A stretch of DNA of 64,000 bases from Branchiostoma floridae (GCF_000003815.2 NC_049986.1:5093000-5156999), one strand, 5' to 3'. Positions 1-15,700 are shown, counted from the first letter of the stretch. A program made the numbers and translations. Notes: generated by a model not told the origin, from the letters alone.

Positions 1-93
1 ACCACTAGTGATCGTGAGTAGTGATAGACATAGACCAGCCAAGGGATGACAATCCCTGCCTATACAATCTACACAATGTACATGTATATCATA

Positions 94-557
94 TACAGTC
101 AAACCTGTTTAATGCGGCCATTTAAGGGACTGGCCAACAGAAACGGTCACTATAAAGAGAAAATGCTGATCAATTGACCACAAGTCACGCCTTACCTTCC
201 GCTACTGATTGATATCGCCCGTTTGCGACCTCAAAAACTTCGCAAACTACTGGTTGACCGGACAAGGACATTTTTCTTGACAATACAAAATATTAAACGG
301 TACTAAACCCTGCAGAGGGTGACGATACTGCCGTTGTGTGGCTGAATGCATGCCATGACCGTAGGCTGGCTGGCTGCCATGGACGTAGTCAGCAGTGTGT
401 CTGTATCTATGGGACTGAAAATTGTGTGGCTGTGGCCGCGTTGGGCAGGTGGCCGCTATAGACTATTTCTTAATGCTTAGGTCAATGAGAAAAATCCAAA
501 GGACCGACAAAAAGTGGCCACTATGGCCAGGTGGCCGGTAATACAGGTTTGACTGTA
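94..557. mobile_element. Pogo/Tigger-like MITE, full copy
   Basis: Termini TACAGTCAAACCTGT and ACAGGTTTGACTGTA are inverted, and TA lies at both ends. Internal GTGGCC/CTATAG motifs are shared with copies at 12064-13371 and 20042-20265. CAGT ends with TA target sites are typical of Tc1/mariner-pogo elements. No transposase is seen. Confidence 0.75.
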
Positions 558-594
558 TAGACATGCATGGCCTGTCATGTACATGTAGTCCTGG

Positions 595-770
595 TTAGTT
601 GTTCTCAGCCCTCCCATTGTTTTCTAGTTCTTGTTGTTCATACTGGTGGCATGTTGCCAGGACCATGTTGACCAGCTGTTTGACCGGAGGGTAGGGCTGG
701 GGATTGTTCAATATTGCCTCCAGCAGGGTAATACCTCCCTCATCCCGCAGCAGCTGGACATACTTGTCAG
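595..770 (-). CDS. ZER1: ZER1 last coding exon
   Basis: Encodes the end of the armadillo-like domain, DKYVQLLRDEGGITLLEAI, and a polar tail ending NNGRAENN before TAA at 597-595. It matches the human pattern YCPLLIKEGGMPLL. A pogo-like MITE begins 37 bp beyond the stop, so the 3' UTR runs into it. I saw no AATAAA on the minus strand before the window edge. A minus-strand ATTAAA near 108-113 lies inside the MITE. Confidence 0.9.
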
Positions 771-3700
771 CTAGAAGGACACAAAGGACTTCACAGTATA
801 TTGTTGCATGATGATGTGCAAGTAGTCACTTCTACATGCCTCTTGCGTTTTTAACTTACATGGATAGAATGTGACTGTACAATCACATTTATCAGTCAAA
901 ATCACTTTTCATTGTAACAGTTGTCAAAAGACAACCTGACTGAAAATGCATGCTAAAAATCAGCATACGTGGTACGACTAGGCTGATAACAGCCTGTGTA
1001 AAGGCGCAATACCGACAACTTTGAACTATTGTGGAATGTCGTGGGCGGGTCCGGGGCCCATCCGCTAAAGGCCATCAAAGCCTGCATTACGATTTGGGAG
1101 ACAACTTGCCGTGACATACTCAATAAATGTTCTCTATCCGTCCATTGTCTAATTACTATTACAGTAATTGCATTTAAGGTCGCTGAGAAACGTTAACGTT
1201 GCGTTCAGGAGAGGATATTCGTAGTGAGAGAATAATTGTAGTGGTTGGTTTGAAGTTCTTGGCAGCCAGTCGGAAACCACTCAGTGACTCGGGTCCTACT
1301 GACGGACATAGCAGTTGCTTTTGGCACTGCGGTACTTTCGTGATCATCAACTGTCAGTGTTGATCTAACCGTATCTACCCTCTGGATACATAGTTGTACA
1401 GTACAGTGTACTTTACAAAGTGTTGGCTGTCAAACCTGTCCCAACATTAGACAGTGCACTGCTCTGGGCTGTAATCATTGACGTGTCACAGTGCACAGTA
1501 CGCTGTAACGTATACAGTATATACGGTCCAGCTTTGTAACTTCGCATTATTGCACAAACCGGACAATTGCACGAAATATGCCGGCAAATTGGGTGTGCAA
1601 TTAAATGACTTCTACTGTACTGTCAATTGTTTATTTGCAGTAAGGATTTAATGATCTATGTGATCCACATCCACCTGTAATGATAGGCAATCTAAAAACT
1701 TAAAAATCTAAAATAAGTCAGTTTTTGCCCAAGCTCTGTCTTACACAAAACAGATGATATATACATATTGTAGGTTACAACAAGCTGATGGACGCTTACA
1801 TAGCTTGAAGGATGCATGCTGGTGAGAGTAAAATGTGAGCCTGCTGCCAGTTCATTTTGCTCCCATAAATGACTGATAAATGACTGACAGTGTGCATTTA
1901 CATGTACTTACGGTAGACTCTGGTGAGGTTGGTTAGGGCCCAGACAGCCCAGTGTTGAACCTGTGGTGTGTCATGGTCTGACAACAGTTTCAGGATGGGT
2001 TCAAATGACCTGAACAAAAGAACCCGCATTAAGTACAGAGCCTGAATGACTTGGGACCATTTTCTGTGATTTACGTGAAACTGTCAACAATTCGACGAAC
2101 AAGAACTTGTCAATGTCAACTACAAACTGCAAAATAGAAAATGAATACAACTTACAAATATCTTAGGATTCTAGTCACTATAAACAATGCAGGCTTAACA
2201 AACGCATACATGTACATGTTGTATCTCTAATCTCAATACAATTAGGTAGGGCGTATCTTTTCTTATGACAAAATTTTAAGCAATCCTTTACATGTACTTT
2301 GTAACTATGTATTTTTTTTTACATTGTGAGAGCTGTCTGATCTAAACATATAGAAATCTGTTTGTCGATTGGGTCTCTTGAAAACCAATGTATTCTGACA
2401 AAGGAATATAAATACATGGAACTTATTATTATTATTATTCATTCATTCATTCATATTACCTTAGACATCATATCAAGAGCATTCCATGACAAAGAATACG
2501 ACTAAACAGGCACATTTTGTAGCTTTAACAGTTGCTTTTGAATGCTGGTCAAACTAGTGAAACTCCAGCTTTTAACACTAAAACTTTTCCCCTTCCAGTT
2601 TACATTGTGTAGAGTTTTCTTATACTGTCAATGCATTGAAGTTTGTGGGGATTAAATTTCGCAGAAGTGGGAAAAAGGAGTTTTCACGGTGGCTTTAAAT
2701 TTGCGGTAGCACCATGCACTGTAGTCTCTTACTGCCATGGATAAATGTTCGCGGCGGTTTTAAGTTCGCAGTGAAGTGACTACCGCAAAAACCGCGAACA
2801 TAAAACATTTCTGCATTTACAGTATCACCAACCTGTAGTTAATATTTCTCTTGGTTGCGATGTCCCATCTCTCTATTGCCTGGACCATCCTCTCCAGCAC
2901 CTGCTGCCGACATGGCTGAGAGACGGTCCAGCAGTCTGCTCCATCTGACATCATGTGGGACAGCACACCACAGGAGTTGTACGACACCTCAATGCCATCA
3001 CTCTCACTCTCCAGCAGTGAACTGAGGCAAACAGAAACAAATTAAAAGAGCATTTTTACCTTTTTACATAATGCAGCATCCACTGTCTTTTGTCAGTGAC
3101 ACTATCTTCTGTCAGTGCTACATGTAAAATGTCTGACCGTTTCCAAAATCATACACAGTTCATTTTTGGCCCATTGCAGTATCCAGTTTGTCATATCTAT
3201 CCTTCGTCATCGAGACAAAATAAACTAGACTGGCAAATTTGTGAGCAAATACAGCATACACTACATTTCAACCATCTCCCAATCCATACAAAAATGGACT
3301 GTTCCAAAAGTGAACCCCCGTGCGAGAATGGACTATTCATGAGGCACATCCACTTAGAATTCCAAAAACACTTCTGGGCAAAAAAATTGAATTTTGAATC
3401 ACCAACCGAGTGTTTAAAAAATCCCCCCCCCATGAAAGAATAGACTCTCCCAATAACACCCTTTTGTAAAGTGGGGCAGTCCAAAAGCACTTCATCTGAA
3501 AAAAGGACTTTTGCATAATCTCCCTAGTTTGAAAAAGAATTAAAAGACAAAAAAAAAGACCTGCAAGAAATTGGACTCTTACAGCGTACCCCATGTAAAA
3601 TAGTAAAATGGACCAGTCCCCAAACACTTTTGCTCAAAACAAGGGAATTTGTGTAATGAATCCAGTAAAAAATTGAATTTAAAAAAGTGTGCCCCGTGCA

Positions 3701-6700
3701 TCAATGGACTCTTCCAGATTAAAAACCTCCAACTTTGTCCAAGCAAACCATTTTGAAGTACCATGAGCCAAATTGTGTAAACTATGCCCTGTTGGCAAAG
3801 GTCCTGTGATATGGTCATAATACTTACTTGAAGACTGTGACATATCTTTCCTGCATCAAACGAGGCCTAAGGAACTTGACTTCAGCAACATTACCCTAAA
3901 ACATAAAATCAATCAATACATTCTCAGTAATGTAATCAACTTCGCAAATAGAATAAAAAACAATCAATGTTGACTAAAATGTATCAAGCATCATTGCGTA
4001 TATATAGAATACAACACGGTGTATTCCGCATCACCCGAGGTATCAGCCCGACTGCGGGTCGGATCGCCCGACGGCCTTTGCCAGAAGTTGAACAAATTTT
4101 GTGCCCTCGAACAAAAAGTTCCAACGTCTGAATCAGGTATCGAACATTAGATGGCGCTGCACTCGGCCCGCTCGAAACAGTTTGATTTATTCGAATGGAG
4201 CCTGTGTGATACGCCTTTCGAACTGGTCTGATACGGAAGTTATGACCCAGTCCGGAACACCCGTATCAAACGTTTTTGCGTCACAGGTATGACATAAAAG
4301 ACTGTACCAGATATCCATATCACCTACTCCAATTTTCTGGCAGTACTAACGGGGGGGATCCAATGTCCGGTAACTGTTCTAAGTGAATGCGCATGGCTTT
4401 TGTCATCGTACGTTTTACTGACAACCCATCAAAAACAATTTAAGATCTTGTTAACAACCATATAACTGTGATTTAAGCTGTGCAGACATATGTTTCCTTT
4501 AACGGCAGCATTCCGAACTTTACTTTGACAGCGCGCGAAAGTTTTGGCAGGTTTGGACTTGCGTTTCAGTGGAACGTTCTAACACAAAAAAGGGGGTCCA
4601 AACTCCGATAAGTTAACAACCAATCCATCTCTGCATATCTTTAAGCATCCTATGCATGCAAAATAACACTAAGCTTCTGCAATACTATTTTTTGTCACAA
4701 ATATATGCAATATTTTGAATTAAGATGCATATTTAAATACGTTTACTTACAAGGATTACCTCTCACGGTGAAACCAACCTGTCGCCAAAAAGAAAAATGG
4801 CGGCACTTTGTTTACGTCTGCCTGCGATTACACTTTTTCACTTTCGGCTTCTGTATTTCCTGCTTCAACCTCGTTTTTAACAGCAGAAATGACTACAGGA
4901 TTTCTTTAGTCGGTAGGGATCGATTTTCTTGAATGATTGGTACTCTACTGACGGGTTGACTAACTCCATCGTGTTGAGCATCGCTTGGCTTCCTTCATAG
5001 GTGATTGACAAAGATGGCAGGGTTGACAGGGCTGTGAACATGCGGCATAATTCAGCTCCGATTATCCAACTATAAAAGCAAAGACACGGCATAGCTGTGC
5101 TTATTTAGGAAGTTTTATAGATAGCATTCTCATCTGTGGTGGTATCTTTTCACATTTCGTATTTGACGATGAATTATTTAATAGTTTCCCGGGCCATGTT
5201 CTCGATATGTTCGCTCGTCAGCATGCACGGAAGGCGTCAAACTTGTGTACTTTTTTCAATCGTTATCTGTTGGGGCTTACCAACTTGGACACATACTCTG
5301 ACTTTTCAGTTATTTACAACAAGGTTTAGTCCATAACAAGTTGCACTTATTATGTGCAGACACTTATGCATATTTCCGCAAAAATGATTTTAAAATCCTA
5401 CCGGACTTTGGACCCCTCCCGTTATATATTTTCCACCCATCACAAGTGTTTGTACATGTACAGGGCAATTCTTCTTAATATGCTTATCCCTACACAACAG
5501 TAGTAAGTTTAATAAGGCTGGTACTTGCTTATGAGCAAAGTCAGCATATTTCACTCCACCCTCCTCCTTATGCAAAAATGGACTGTTCCAAAATTGAATT
5601 TGAATAAAAAGCATCCCCTGTGAGAATGGACTCTTCAATAATGAACATTTTACATGTACATGTAGGTCTGCAAATCATCCCAAATCCCTTCAGCTGACAG
5701 GGAAGCAGGGAAACAAATTGAAAATTTTTTGGTGCTGTAATTCTTGAACTATTACAGTTCACCATTCAAACACTAAAATTTCATCATCCGTTTCAGAAGA
5801 CTAAGTATTGTGTCAGAAACAAATTTATGAGACTTATTCGGCATAATTCAAATGTGCAATCACACAAATTACTGTACAAGATTTAAACGAAATCTCTTAT
5901 AACAGACATCATTAAATCAAGTCAAAGGAATTTATAAGAAAAAAAAAATCTGGGGGTATTGGTCCAATCTAACCTTGTGCCAAATTTCAGTCATTCAAAG
6001 TCATTCAGTCCAGGAATGACAGAGATGTTTCCCTTTAAAGACTACAACAGGAGAAGAAGAAAGAAAAAAAGAAAGAAAGAAGAAGAAGCAGAAACATTAC
6101 AAACACATAATAAGTTTTATTGCAAATTCTTACCCGAGGGCTAATTGCAAGTGACAAAAATAATGGTAAACAGTATAGTAAGCGACTACTCTAGTCTAAC
6201 TTAGATTGGTTAAAGATGCAACTTATTGGGTTTGACTTCTTTTTCTGAGACAGTGGAAGACAAAAGATCCCACTTTTTCTTTAATGTGTGGGTTTTGCGA
6301 CGTTAAAAGGAGAGTAGTTTTCTTTTTTTCTGTAAACGTGGAGATATTAGGATAAAATTTGGTGGCTTCTTTTAAGAGCTCTTTTCTCTCTTGATCATAG
6401 AAGGGGCAGTTTGAGATAAAATGTGTTTCGTCTTCTACCATATCTAACGTACAGTAGTTACAAGTTCTTTCGTACACAGGTAATACAATATTTCATTCCA
6501 TACCATACCTTACTGACATAAGATAGTGAACAAGTACAAACCATCAGTCCCAACATATTTCTGTGTAGTTCCTGCTTGTCTGGGAAAGTCTGAAATGAAA
6601 GTATAACAGGTGTCAAGATATGTCACTACAGAGCAACTATTAACCCTGACAGTTGAAAAAAAGTTAAAAGCTGGCAGTGGTGAAATATTATTATGCAATT

Positions 6701-9700
6701 ACTAAATTGTTATTAAATTCTGAATGGGACCATGTAAAATGCAGTTCCATGTTCATTGTATTCTGTGTTCAACAACAACAAAATGTGTGATGAAGTTCTG
6801 TCAAACAGAGATTTCAAAATTCCCCATTACTTGTAGTCGCAAAATGAGTGTATAGAATTTGTGATCCATCCTTTCAATGTTCTTTGATGAAAATGAAGAA
6901 AGGAGGACATTATGACCATTGTCAATATGGCGGTCTGATTGTTATTATTTTGCTGTTAGGGTAGAAAATTATTGAGATGCCACAGTACTTTTGCACTACA
7001 GCATTACAGTTTCAATTGGCTGATGGACAAGAAGAAATTGTGACAAAGTAGAAAGCCCAATATTACACACTTACATTATCCACCTGAGGGATCAAGCTAG
7101 GTACATACTTCACTCCATAAAGCCCTATCTAACATTGCTTTTTCTAAGTTCTCAAAATCAATACCAGATTCTCTAGTTAAAGTGTCCATAAAAGTCAAAG
7201 TTCTGCAATGTACCCGGCCACCCGGTTTCCACTGGAGAAAGGACGAAACTATTTCCTGGTTGACTGGACAACAAATTTTACGCGTCGGTGGGTGAGCTTC
7301 TGAGATGGCCGTTGGAGACTTCCATAAATTGTTTTAAGACTAGCATGTTGAGTCCAAGATACATTCTGTGGTCTGCTAAGTAACTTTGTATAGGTCCCAT
7401 ATAATCTCTATTGGAGTTTGGTATTAATTGGTATAATCTAAAGCTTAATAAAAATGTCTAAAAAACATTAAAAACAGCTGGAGCCGATTGTCTTTGTGGA
7501 AACTACGATATTCCAGTATGATATACCACTTAATGTGCATAAATTATGTAAAATAGGACCACCCCATATTTGCATATCAATAAATATCAATTTGTATCTC
7601 TTGATGTTCTAAATGCCAAAAATTACATACATCAAAGTCCTGTTATGGAAAATCCTGGGATTGTAGAATTTCCTCAGTAATTATGGAAAATATTAAGTCC
7701 TAATTTGTATAATCCCCTTGTTTACATATTTAAGCTACCTGCCTACTGAATACCATATAAATCCATTGTTCCTTTGTTCAGTTATAATGTACATGTATCT
7801 ACCTTTACAGTATGTACAGGACAAAAGATGCAGAGATGATACTATTAATTGATGATTGAACTGACCTCTAAGCAGCTCAGGAAGAGGTCCATGCCTGACC
7901 CATCTATGAACATCTGACAGTTCTGAGGAGTCTCATCTGTAAACAGGACACAATACATCCAAAAATAATTTCATCACGTTGGTAGATCATAGGGCATAAG
8001 AGTTTTCTTTTACACACACATCAACCAGTTTTTCTCACCTGCTTACATCTCAGAGTTTCTAACTGGAGTTCTGCTTCTCGCCGCTATTTGTAGCCCATGT
8101 TGGTGGCCCTTTTTCCGCCATAACACTATCCCAAACCTGGCTGAGACTGTACCCCATTCGTCTCGGTTCAATCACTGGGGTGGATTTTGCAAAAGCGCCA
8201 CCTACATCGGCTACATATAGCGGCAAGAAGCAGAACTCCAGTTAGAAGCTAGAGTCTGAGGAAGATGTCTGACAGACATCAAAATGTCAGCAGGTGAGAA
8301 AAAACTGGCTGTGTAAAAGAAAACTCTTATGTCCTAGGACAGAATACAGTTGTGACTAGTATGACCATCATCGCCAATGGGCACATCAAAGAGATGATTA
8401 CAATTACTTAAAGGGGCATCATAATTTCTCAGGGAATAAATGATTATGCTTGAATTAAGTTTGCTTGGTCATATTTAAGTTAAATCCTTAACGTAGGTTG
8501 AACATTGTAGTGAACAAGTTCTTGATTCTTGAATTCCCCTGAGGACCCTTCTCATTGTGCACTGGTGGGAGAGGACGTGACTTCGATCATGGGAACAGGC
8601 ACCGGTCGGTACTGGTACACATTTCGATACTATGATATTTTAGGATTACTTTTTGAGTAAACAAACTGTGTGTGCACAAACTTCATTATAACTGCCAGCC
8701 AACCCGTTTCCATTCACCTTGTAAAATGTTCATTTAAATTTTCACTTAAATTGTTTTAGATTGGAAGCAAAAACGTGAGTGACATAAAATGTACATTACA
8801 GCACCTACCAGTTATATTCCACAGAGTACTCCAGGCTATCTCCATCACTTCATTACACTGAAACACAGAAATAACAGTCACTGGGGCATTATTACCAACA
8901 GGAAGGAGGTTCACCCTGATGGTGGCATTTTTTCTGGTTGGACATGTGCATTTCCTTTATCAGTAATGGCATGTTACATTAAAAAGGTGACAATGCAGGG
9001 CTCGAAATACACTTTTGGGTAAACAAGTTGAGCCAAAAGTTACTTGCACCAGAAGAAAATTACTTGCACAACCCAAAGTTCTTCTTCTAAAGCAGTAAAC
9101 TATGAAACCTGTATCTCCTCTTCTGAAAATTTAAAAATGTCGTATGTGAGTAAAGGGAATACGTGAAGATCACACAGGGCTCGAAATACACATACTTAAC
9201 TTGCAATTTGCATGTAATTTTTGAGATTTGCACGTAAAAATATTCTGAACTTGCAATCTTGCATGTTGAAAATAGCTGGCCTATAGTAAAAATACTGAAG
9301 CCACGGTGCCTTTGTTTGGCTAATTAATAACGGGGATTGTCATTGGTCGTCAGTAGGTGTTATAAATAATCAAATTTGGCTTTGCTGCAAACTTACATGT
9401 TGATTATGTGGATATCTTGCCAAAATTTGAAGTTCTGTCTATATTTTCATGCGCCGATTTCTGTCCGTCAAAAGTGACAGAATGAGCAAAATTCTCATCC
9501 AAAATTCTACCAAAGTACAGAATGATGGATGCTGGCTAGAACATTGCAGTATAGACTACGGTAGTTGTAGTTTGCATGTAAATTTTTCAAATTGCATGTT
9601 AAATTTTTGCCAACTTGCAATTTTGCATGTAGCAAAAAAAAAGTATTTCGACCCCTGGCACATGTTTGGATATCTTTTTTTTTTTTTGTGCTATTTTCAG

Positions 9701-12700
9701 AAGTGTGCAGTTATCCTTTGTGCAATTACCTGGCTTCTGAAGTAACTGTATTCTTGATGTGTGTAAGCTTTTTTCTAATGTCAGGTAACACTAACAGTGG
9801 AGTTACACTGGTACAAGTTTGGTCTGAGATTACTTGCACCACACCAATTCCACATGCACAAACTTGCATATGCATGTGGTATTTAAAGCCCTGAGACGTG
9901 TGCATACACATAAAAGGAAAACTACCACTCACTGTCTTAGAGTTCAGTCTTTCATGGATCAATTTCAGCATGGTCTGTGGAAAGAAAATTTTGATTGAAC
10001 AAATTACTAACATGCATTGGCATAATACCGGTCATAAGCCTTATACCGGTCGATTAAAAATAGTGGAACTTAAAGAGATCTACACATGCAACAATAGTTA
10101 TTTCTGAGGTATGCACAGTTCAGACATCTAGGTGTCCAATACATAATTTACAAAGCATCGATAACAATGCATTCGAAGACAACAAGGCCAAAAGTTTTCA
10201 GGTCATTTTCGGGGCAGGCGAGCTCCTCGTGGGACAAACACACTGTCACGTTCATCGCCAGATTTGTAGATAATAATCACATGTGCTCACGGCACAAGAC
10301 GAGCATGATTCAACAGCAATCTTGAATTTCTTTTGGTGACCTACAATCCGTGTAAAAGTGTGAGGAACCGTTGCATTATCACCCGGATCTACGGCTGAAT
10401 GGGTCAAATTGAACGTATGCCGCCATTTTCCCGCCATTTTTAATGCTACGGCCAGCAGTAAACTTTTACGTCATAGCGGTTGTGACGGACCAAAATTAAA
10501 TGAAAATTCTTGTCAGTATACGCCAATTTTCTCATGACTTTTTGTATGCTCATGCAGATTTTTGTTTTGTGCAACTACTAACAGGAAAGAAAGGAACAAC
10601 AGAGGATGTATAAAGGTACATAGCGGCAGTTAATTGTGCCGTGTTTCGTTCGACCGGTATAGTGCACCCCCTTCCAACCACGCGCCCGTTCTCCGTGCAA
10701 TTCCGCGGTGTGTTCCAATTACGATATTATGTTTTTAGCAGGACCAGAGAGACAAAATAATTTACACAGAAGAAGTGGCAAAGGTAAGCTGTAACAGCAA
10801 CATGTAACTGGAGAAAATGATGCGTTGATCATTTGCCAAATTAGCATTGCTTGAGAAATTGCAGTAAACCGACCGGTATTATGCCAATGGATGTTACATG
10901 ACGTGTAAAACATTAATTCAACAAATCTTGACTTAACAAATGAATGCACAATCATGTATTATTTTATGACAGCAAAAAGTGGATATTGATAAATTAAATA
11001 TACTGATCCCCATTTAAAGCTATTTCAGCTGTTCTGTGTCCTAACACTGTGATGCGACCTGCAAGAGGCCAACATTGCAGCACGTGGATGGATCCAGTGG
11101 TGGAGTGATGATAATAACACTCTTTTTCTATGTACATGCCATAAACAGAATTAACTGTTCTACAATCTGAATGACACGCACAAATGTAGTAGAAGACTAA
11201 TACAGAGAACCTTTTATGATACACTCCCCCCTTGATCATAAGTTAGTAATTACTATCATTTTATAGCATTGTTCCGTGTAGGTTTCATTTCCATGACTAC
11301 AGTGTACCCAACAGTAAATATCATCCCTCCTGAAGGGAGAACAACACACTGTCACTAGACTTTGCCTAGCTGGTCCTGATAATACTTGTCCCTATTCTAC
11401 ATGCTGAAGTACAGAAATGACCGGTGCTGACCTCCACCACACCGATCCTGCCCACCAGCTCCTTCTGCTCCCCACTCAGCTGACACACGATGATGTTACA
11501 CAGGTACACTGCGATGCGCTGAATGAATTCTTCATTTCGGAAATTGCTGAAGATTCTCAGTAACACTTTCGCCACTCTCTGGTACTCAAACTCCTAAGTC
11601 AGGCAAACATCATGTCAATCAGACATAAATTCACTTAAGCTCAATCTGAGCTAAAGGGTATCTCCATAAACCATACAAGAGGGGTCACTTGCTCATGCAA
11701 GAGAAATCTTTTTTATCTAGTATTTTTTTATTTTCCTTTACTTCAGGTTCACCAGAAAACTCCGATGTTTGGGGTTACTGTGCTGTCTTGAGATGTATAA
11801 GGAAGTAACCTTTGACTTGAAAAGGTTAAGGATCAGGAAAACAGGGAAACTTGTTCCAATACAATGTGGAAATGCCTGCAGGCCCATTTGAGCTTTCATG
11901 AATAAAAACAAAGGTTCAAACTAACAATAAAGGAGATTAGCTTTCATCATAGAACTTCCTCTTGACAGGTGGATAATGGGGGAGAAAAAGGTAGGTAGCA
12001 AAACAGAAAATTAAGGTGCAGGTCCGGGTCTGGACCTGAATATGATTAACGTTGTAGAGCATGTACAGTCAAACCTGTCTATAGTGGCCACTCAAGGGAC
12101 TGGTCAAAATTGGAAACTATAGAGAGGTGGCCGCTATAGAGAAAATGCTGATTAATTGACCACAAGCAAAAAGTTACACATGGTTTTAATAACAATTGAT
12201 CTTTATTCACATAATCAAGGAGCTTTCATGTACTGTACATGTACTGCAATGATTGTTACACTTTGCGAAAATGCAGCAAAAATTGCAAGAAAAGAAGCAT
12301 CAAGAAAGGCAACATTTTCGCGAAAATGCAGCAAAAAAAAAATTAAAAGTATCATTTTTCCGCCGATTCGATCCCGGAGCGTTGGTTTACCACGCGTGAA
12401 TAATACCACTGAGCCAGTGGTACAACATGTTACAGGAGCACGTTTTAACAGGTATAGAAAGGTATTGCGTAGCTTGAACACTTCCGTTCACCGTTGAATT
12501 TGCAAGTTTCCAAGGTCCAATTTTCTGAAGATAATGTTTTTGTGTGAAAATTTATCAATCTCGTTCATTCCATGGCGGGCAACTTCTTCCTTGAGCGCCT
12601 GTTTGGTCGTTCTCAGCTGCTATAGTATTATCAAACTGCATGCCGAATGTCATTTTGTGTTCTGTGCGTTGATTGGTTCACCTCTGCGTGCACATTCCGC

Positions 12701-15700
12701 GACTTTATTCCAATCAAAAAGCTGGAAACGCGGAGTATATGTTTACAGCTACCATTCTTTCTGAGTTCTGACTATTATTATTTAATATTAAACTCGATGC
12801 CGATTGTGTTCTGTGCGTTGATAGGTTTACCTCTGACGTAAAACCGAGAAAGTGAGACTTTAAGCCAATCAAAAAGCTTGAAACGTGGAGTACATGTTTA
12901 CAGCTTCCATTCTTTCTGATTTCCGGGTGGAATATGCAAATATCTGAGGAAAAACTAAATGTGTGGCTTCGCCCACATAATTAATCTCAGCGATAGTGTA
13001 TTAGAACGCAACTTTGCCACAATTTACCTCCGTAATAGTGGTGTCGTCAGTTGACCTTATATGACCTCGTTTGTCGGCGGTAAGGCAGTTTTGTTTTGAA
13101 AATAAAAAGGTTTTAAATCCGGCGTAGGGTGACGATACGGCTGCTGTATGGCCGAAAGCGTGCCGGACCGTAGATCAGCCGTCAACCGTGGCCGTAATCG
13201 GCAGTGTTTCTGTGTCTGCGGGACCAGAAATCGTGTGGCCCTGGCTGCGTTGGACAGGTGGCCGCTAAGCCTATTTCTTAATCATTACGAATCCAAGGGA
13301 CCGACAAAAAGTGGCCACTATGGCCAGGTGGCCGGTATGCAAAGGTGGCCGCTAATACAGGTTTGACTGTACTACAAGTACATGTATATCATAAACAAGA
13401 GAGCGAGACACAAGCACATGTCTCTGTGCATGCCACTTTCATACCTGTGCGCTCCCCTAACTCTTTTGATTTTGATGGACTACATGACTGTATAATGTAA
13501 GGAAACTGAATGGTGCGGGCCAAATAAAATGTGCCCAGTGCAGGGCATTTGGGATGCTTTCTGCACCTAAGCATTATATTCAGATGTGTGATGCATAGTA
13601 GTTAATGCAGGGTTAGGAAAGGCATAGAGACATCCCTAAAAAATATCCCCATCCTGTAGTATTCTATACTATCCCTTCCCTTACTGCTGACAGACCATCC
13701 CATCCTGTAGTCTTTTAGACCATCCTTTCCTTAATGCCAAAAGACCATCTCCATCCTGTAGTATTCTATACTATCCTTTTCCTTAGTGCTGAAGAGCCAT
13801 CCCCATCTTGTAGTATTCTATACTATCCCTTTCCTTAGTGCTGAAAGACCATCCCCTCCTTAGTGCTGAAAGACCATCCCATCCTGTAGAATTCTATACT
13901 ATCCCTTTCCTTAGTGCTGAAAGACAATCCCATCCTGTAGTATTCTATACTATCCCTTTCCTTAGTGCTGAAGAACCATCCCCTCCTTAGTGCTCGACCA
14001 TCCCATCCTGTAGAATTCTATACTATCCCTTTCCTTAGTGCTGAAAGACCATCCCCTCCTTAGTGCTGAAAGACCATCCCATCCTGTAGAATTCTATACT
14101 ATCCCTTTCCTTAGTGCTGAAAGACCATCCCATCTTGTAGTATGCTATACTATCCCTTTCCTTAGTGCTGAAAGACCATCCCCATCTTGTAGTAAACTAT
14201 CCCTTTCCTTAGTGCCGAAAGACCATCCCCATCCTGTAGTATTCTATATTATCCCTTCCCTTAGTGCTCAAGAACCATCCCCATCCTGTAGTATTCTATA
14301 CTATCCCTTTCCTTAATGCTTAAGAACCATCCCCATCTTGTAGTATGCTATACTATCCCTTTCCTTAGTGCTGAAAGACCATCCCCATCTTGTAGTAAAC
14401 TATCCCTTTCCTTAGTGCCGAAAGACCATCCCCATCCTGTAGTATTCTATATTATCCCTTCCCTTAGTGCTCAAGAACCATCCCCATCCTGTAGTATTCT
14501 ATACTATCCCTTTCCTTAATGCTTAAGAACCATCCCCATCTTGTAGTATGCTATACTATCCCTTTCCTTAGTGCTGAAAGACCATCCCCTCCTTAGTGCT
14601 GAAAGACCATTCCCATCCTGTAGCATTCTATACTATCCTTTTCCTTAGTGCTGAAGAGCCATCCCCATCTTGTAGTATTCTATACTATCCCTTTCCTTAG
14701 TGCTGAAAGACCATCCCATCCTGTAGAATTCTATACTATCCCTTCCCTTAGTGCTGAAAGACCATCCCATCCTGTAGTATTCTGTACTATCCCTTTCCTT
14801 AGTGCTGAAGACCATCACATCCTGTAGAATTCTATACTATCCCTTTCCTTAGTGCTGAAAGACCATCCCATCCTGTAGAATTCTATACTATCCCTTTCCT
14901 TAGTGCTGAAAGACCATCCCATCCTGTAGAATTCTATACTATCCCTTCCCTTAGTGCTGAAAGACCATCCCATCCTGTAGTATTCTGTACTATCCCTTTC
15001 CTTAGTGCTGGAAGACCATCCCATCCTGTAGTATTCTATACTATCCATTCCCTTAGTGCTGAAGAACCATCCCCATCCTGTAGTATTCTATACTATCCCT
15101 TTCCTTAGTGCTGAAAGACCATCCCCTGCTTGTGCCTGCAACTACATGTATTGTATTAAATGTACTAACAGATATCTACAGATGATGGCTCATGGCCATG
15201 TCCAGCACAGGTGTGTGCACAGGTGTGTGCACAGGTGGCAGGTAGGGCAGGAATATCACCTGACAAAGTTTCATCTCTTAATGAAGAGGAATAAAGAAAC
15301 ACTGAAGAAACAAATTCTTCTCAACATCATCAGCTGTAAGTAAACAAAAAGAAACTCACCAGATCCTCCGGAATCCTGAAGTTGCAAAGTGTGAGACAGC
15401 CATTACGCTGCATCTGGAAATAAACAATGAATGACAAAGAACTTAGAAATTACATCATCATGTACTATACATACAAAAAAGGGCCAGTCTTTATTTTAGC
15501 ACAGAGCCACACACAACCTGTCCAGTCTTTTGTTCAATTTGTTTAATTTTGTCATATGATTTCAATTTCTGGTAGTTGGCAGTAATGTGCCTGCCGAGTT
15601 TCCGGTCTGTATACATTTGTACCTTTTCTTATGTCTGCAGTTCTTTCTGAACATTTTTCCAGCACACAGCTACCCAAGGTAGTTTCTCAAACACATGACA

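Noticed and set aside
14038-15048. Repetitive ORFs such as LSAERPSHPV and FYRMGWSFSTKERDS
   Set aside because: Produced by the 51-bp minisatellite, whose length is a multiple of three; present on both strands.
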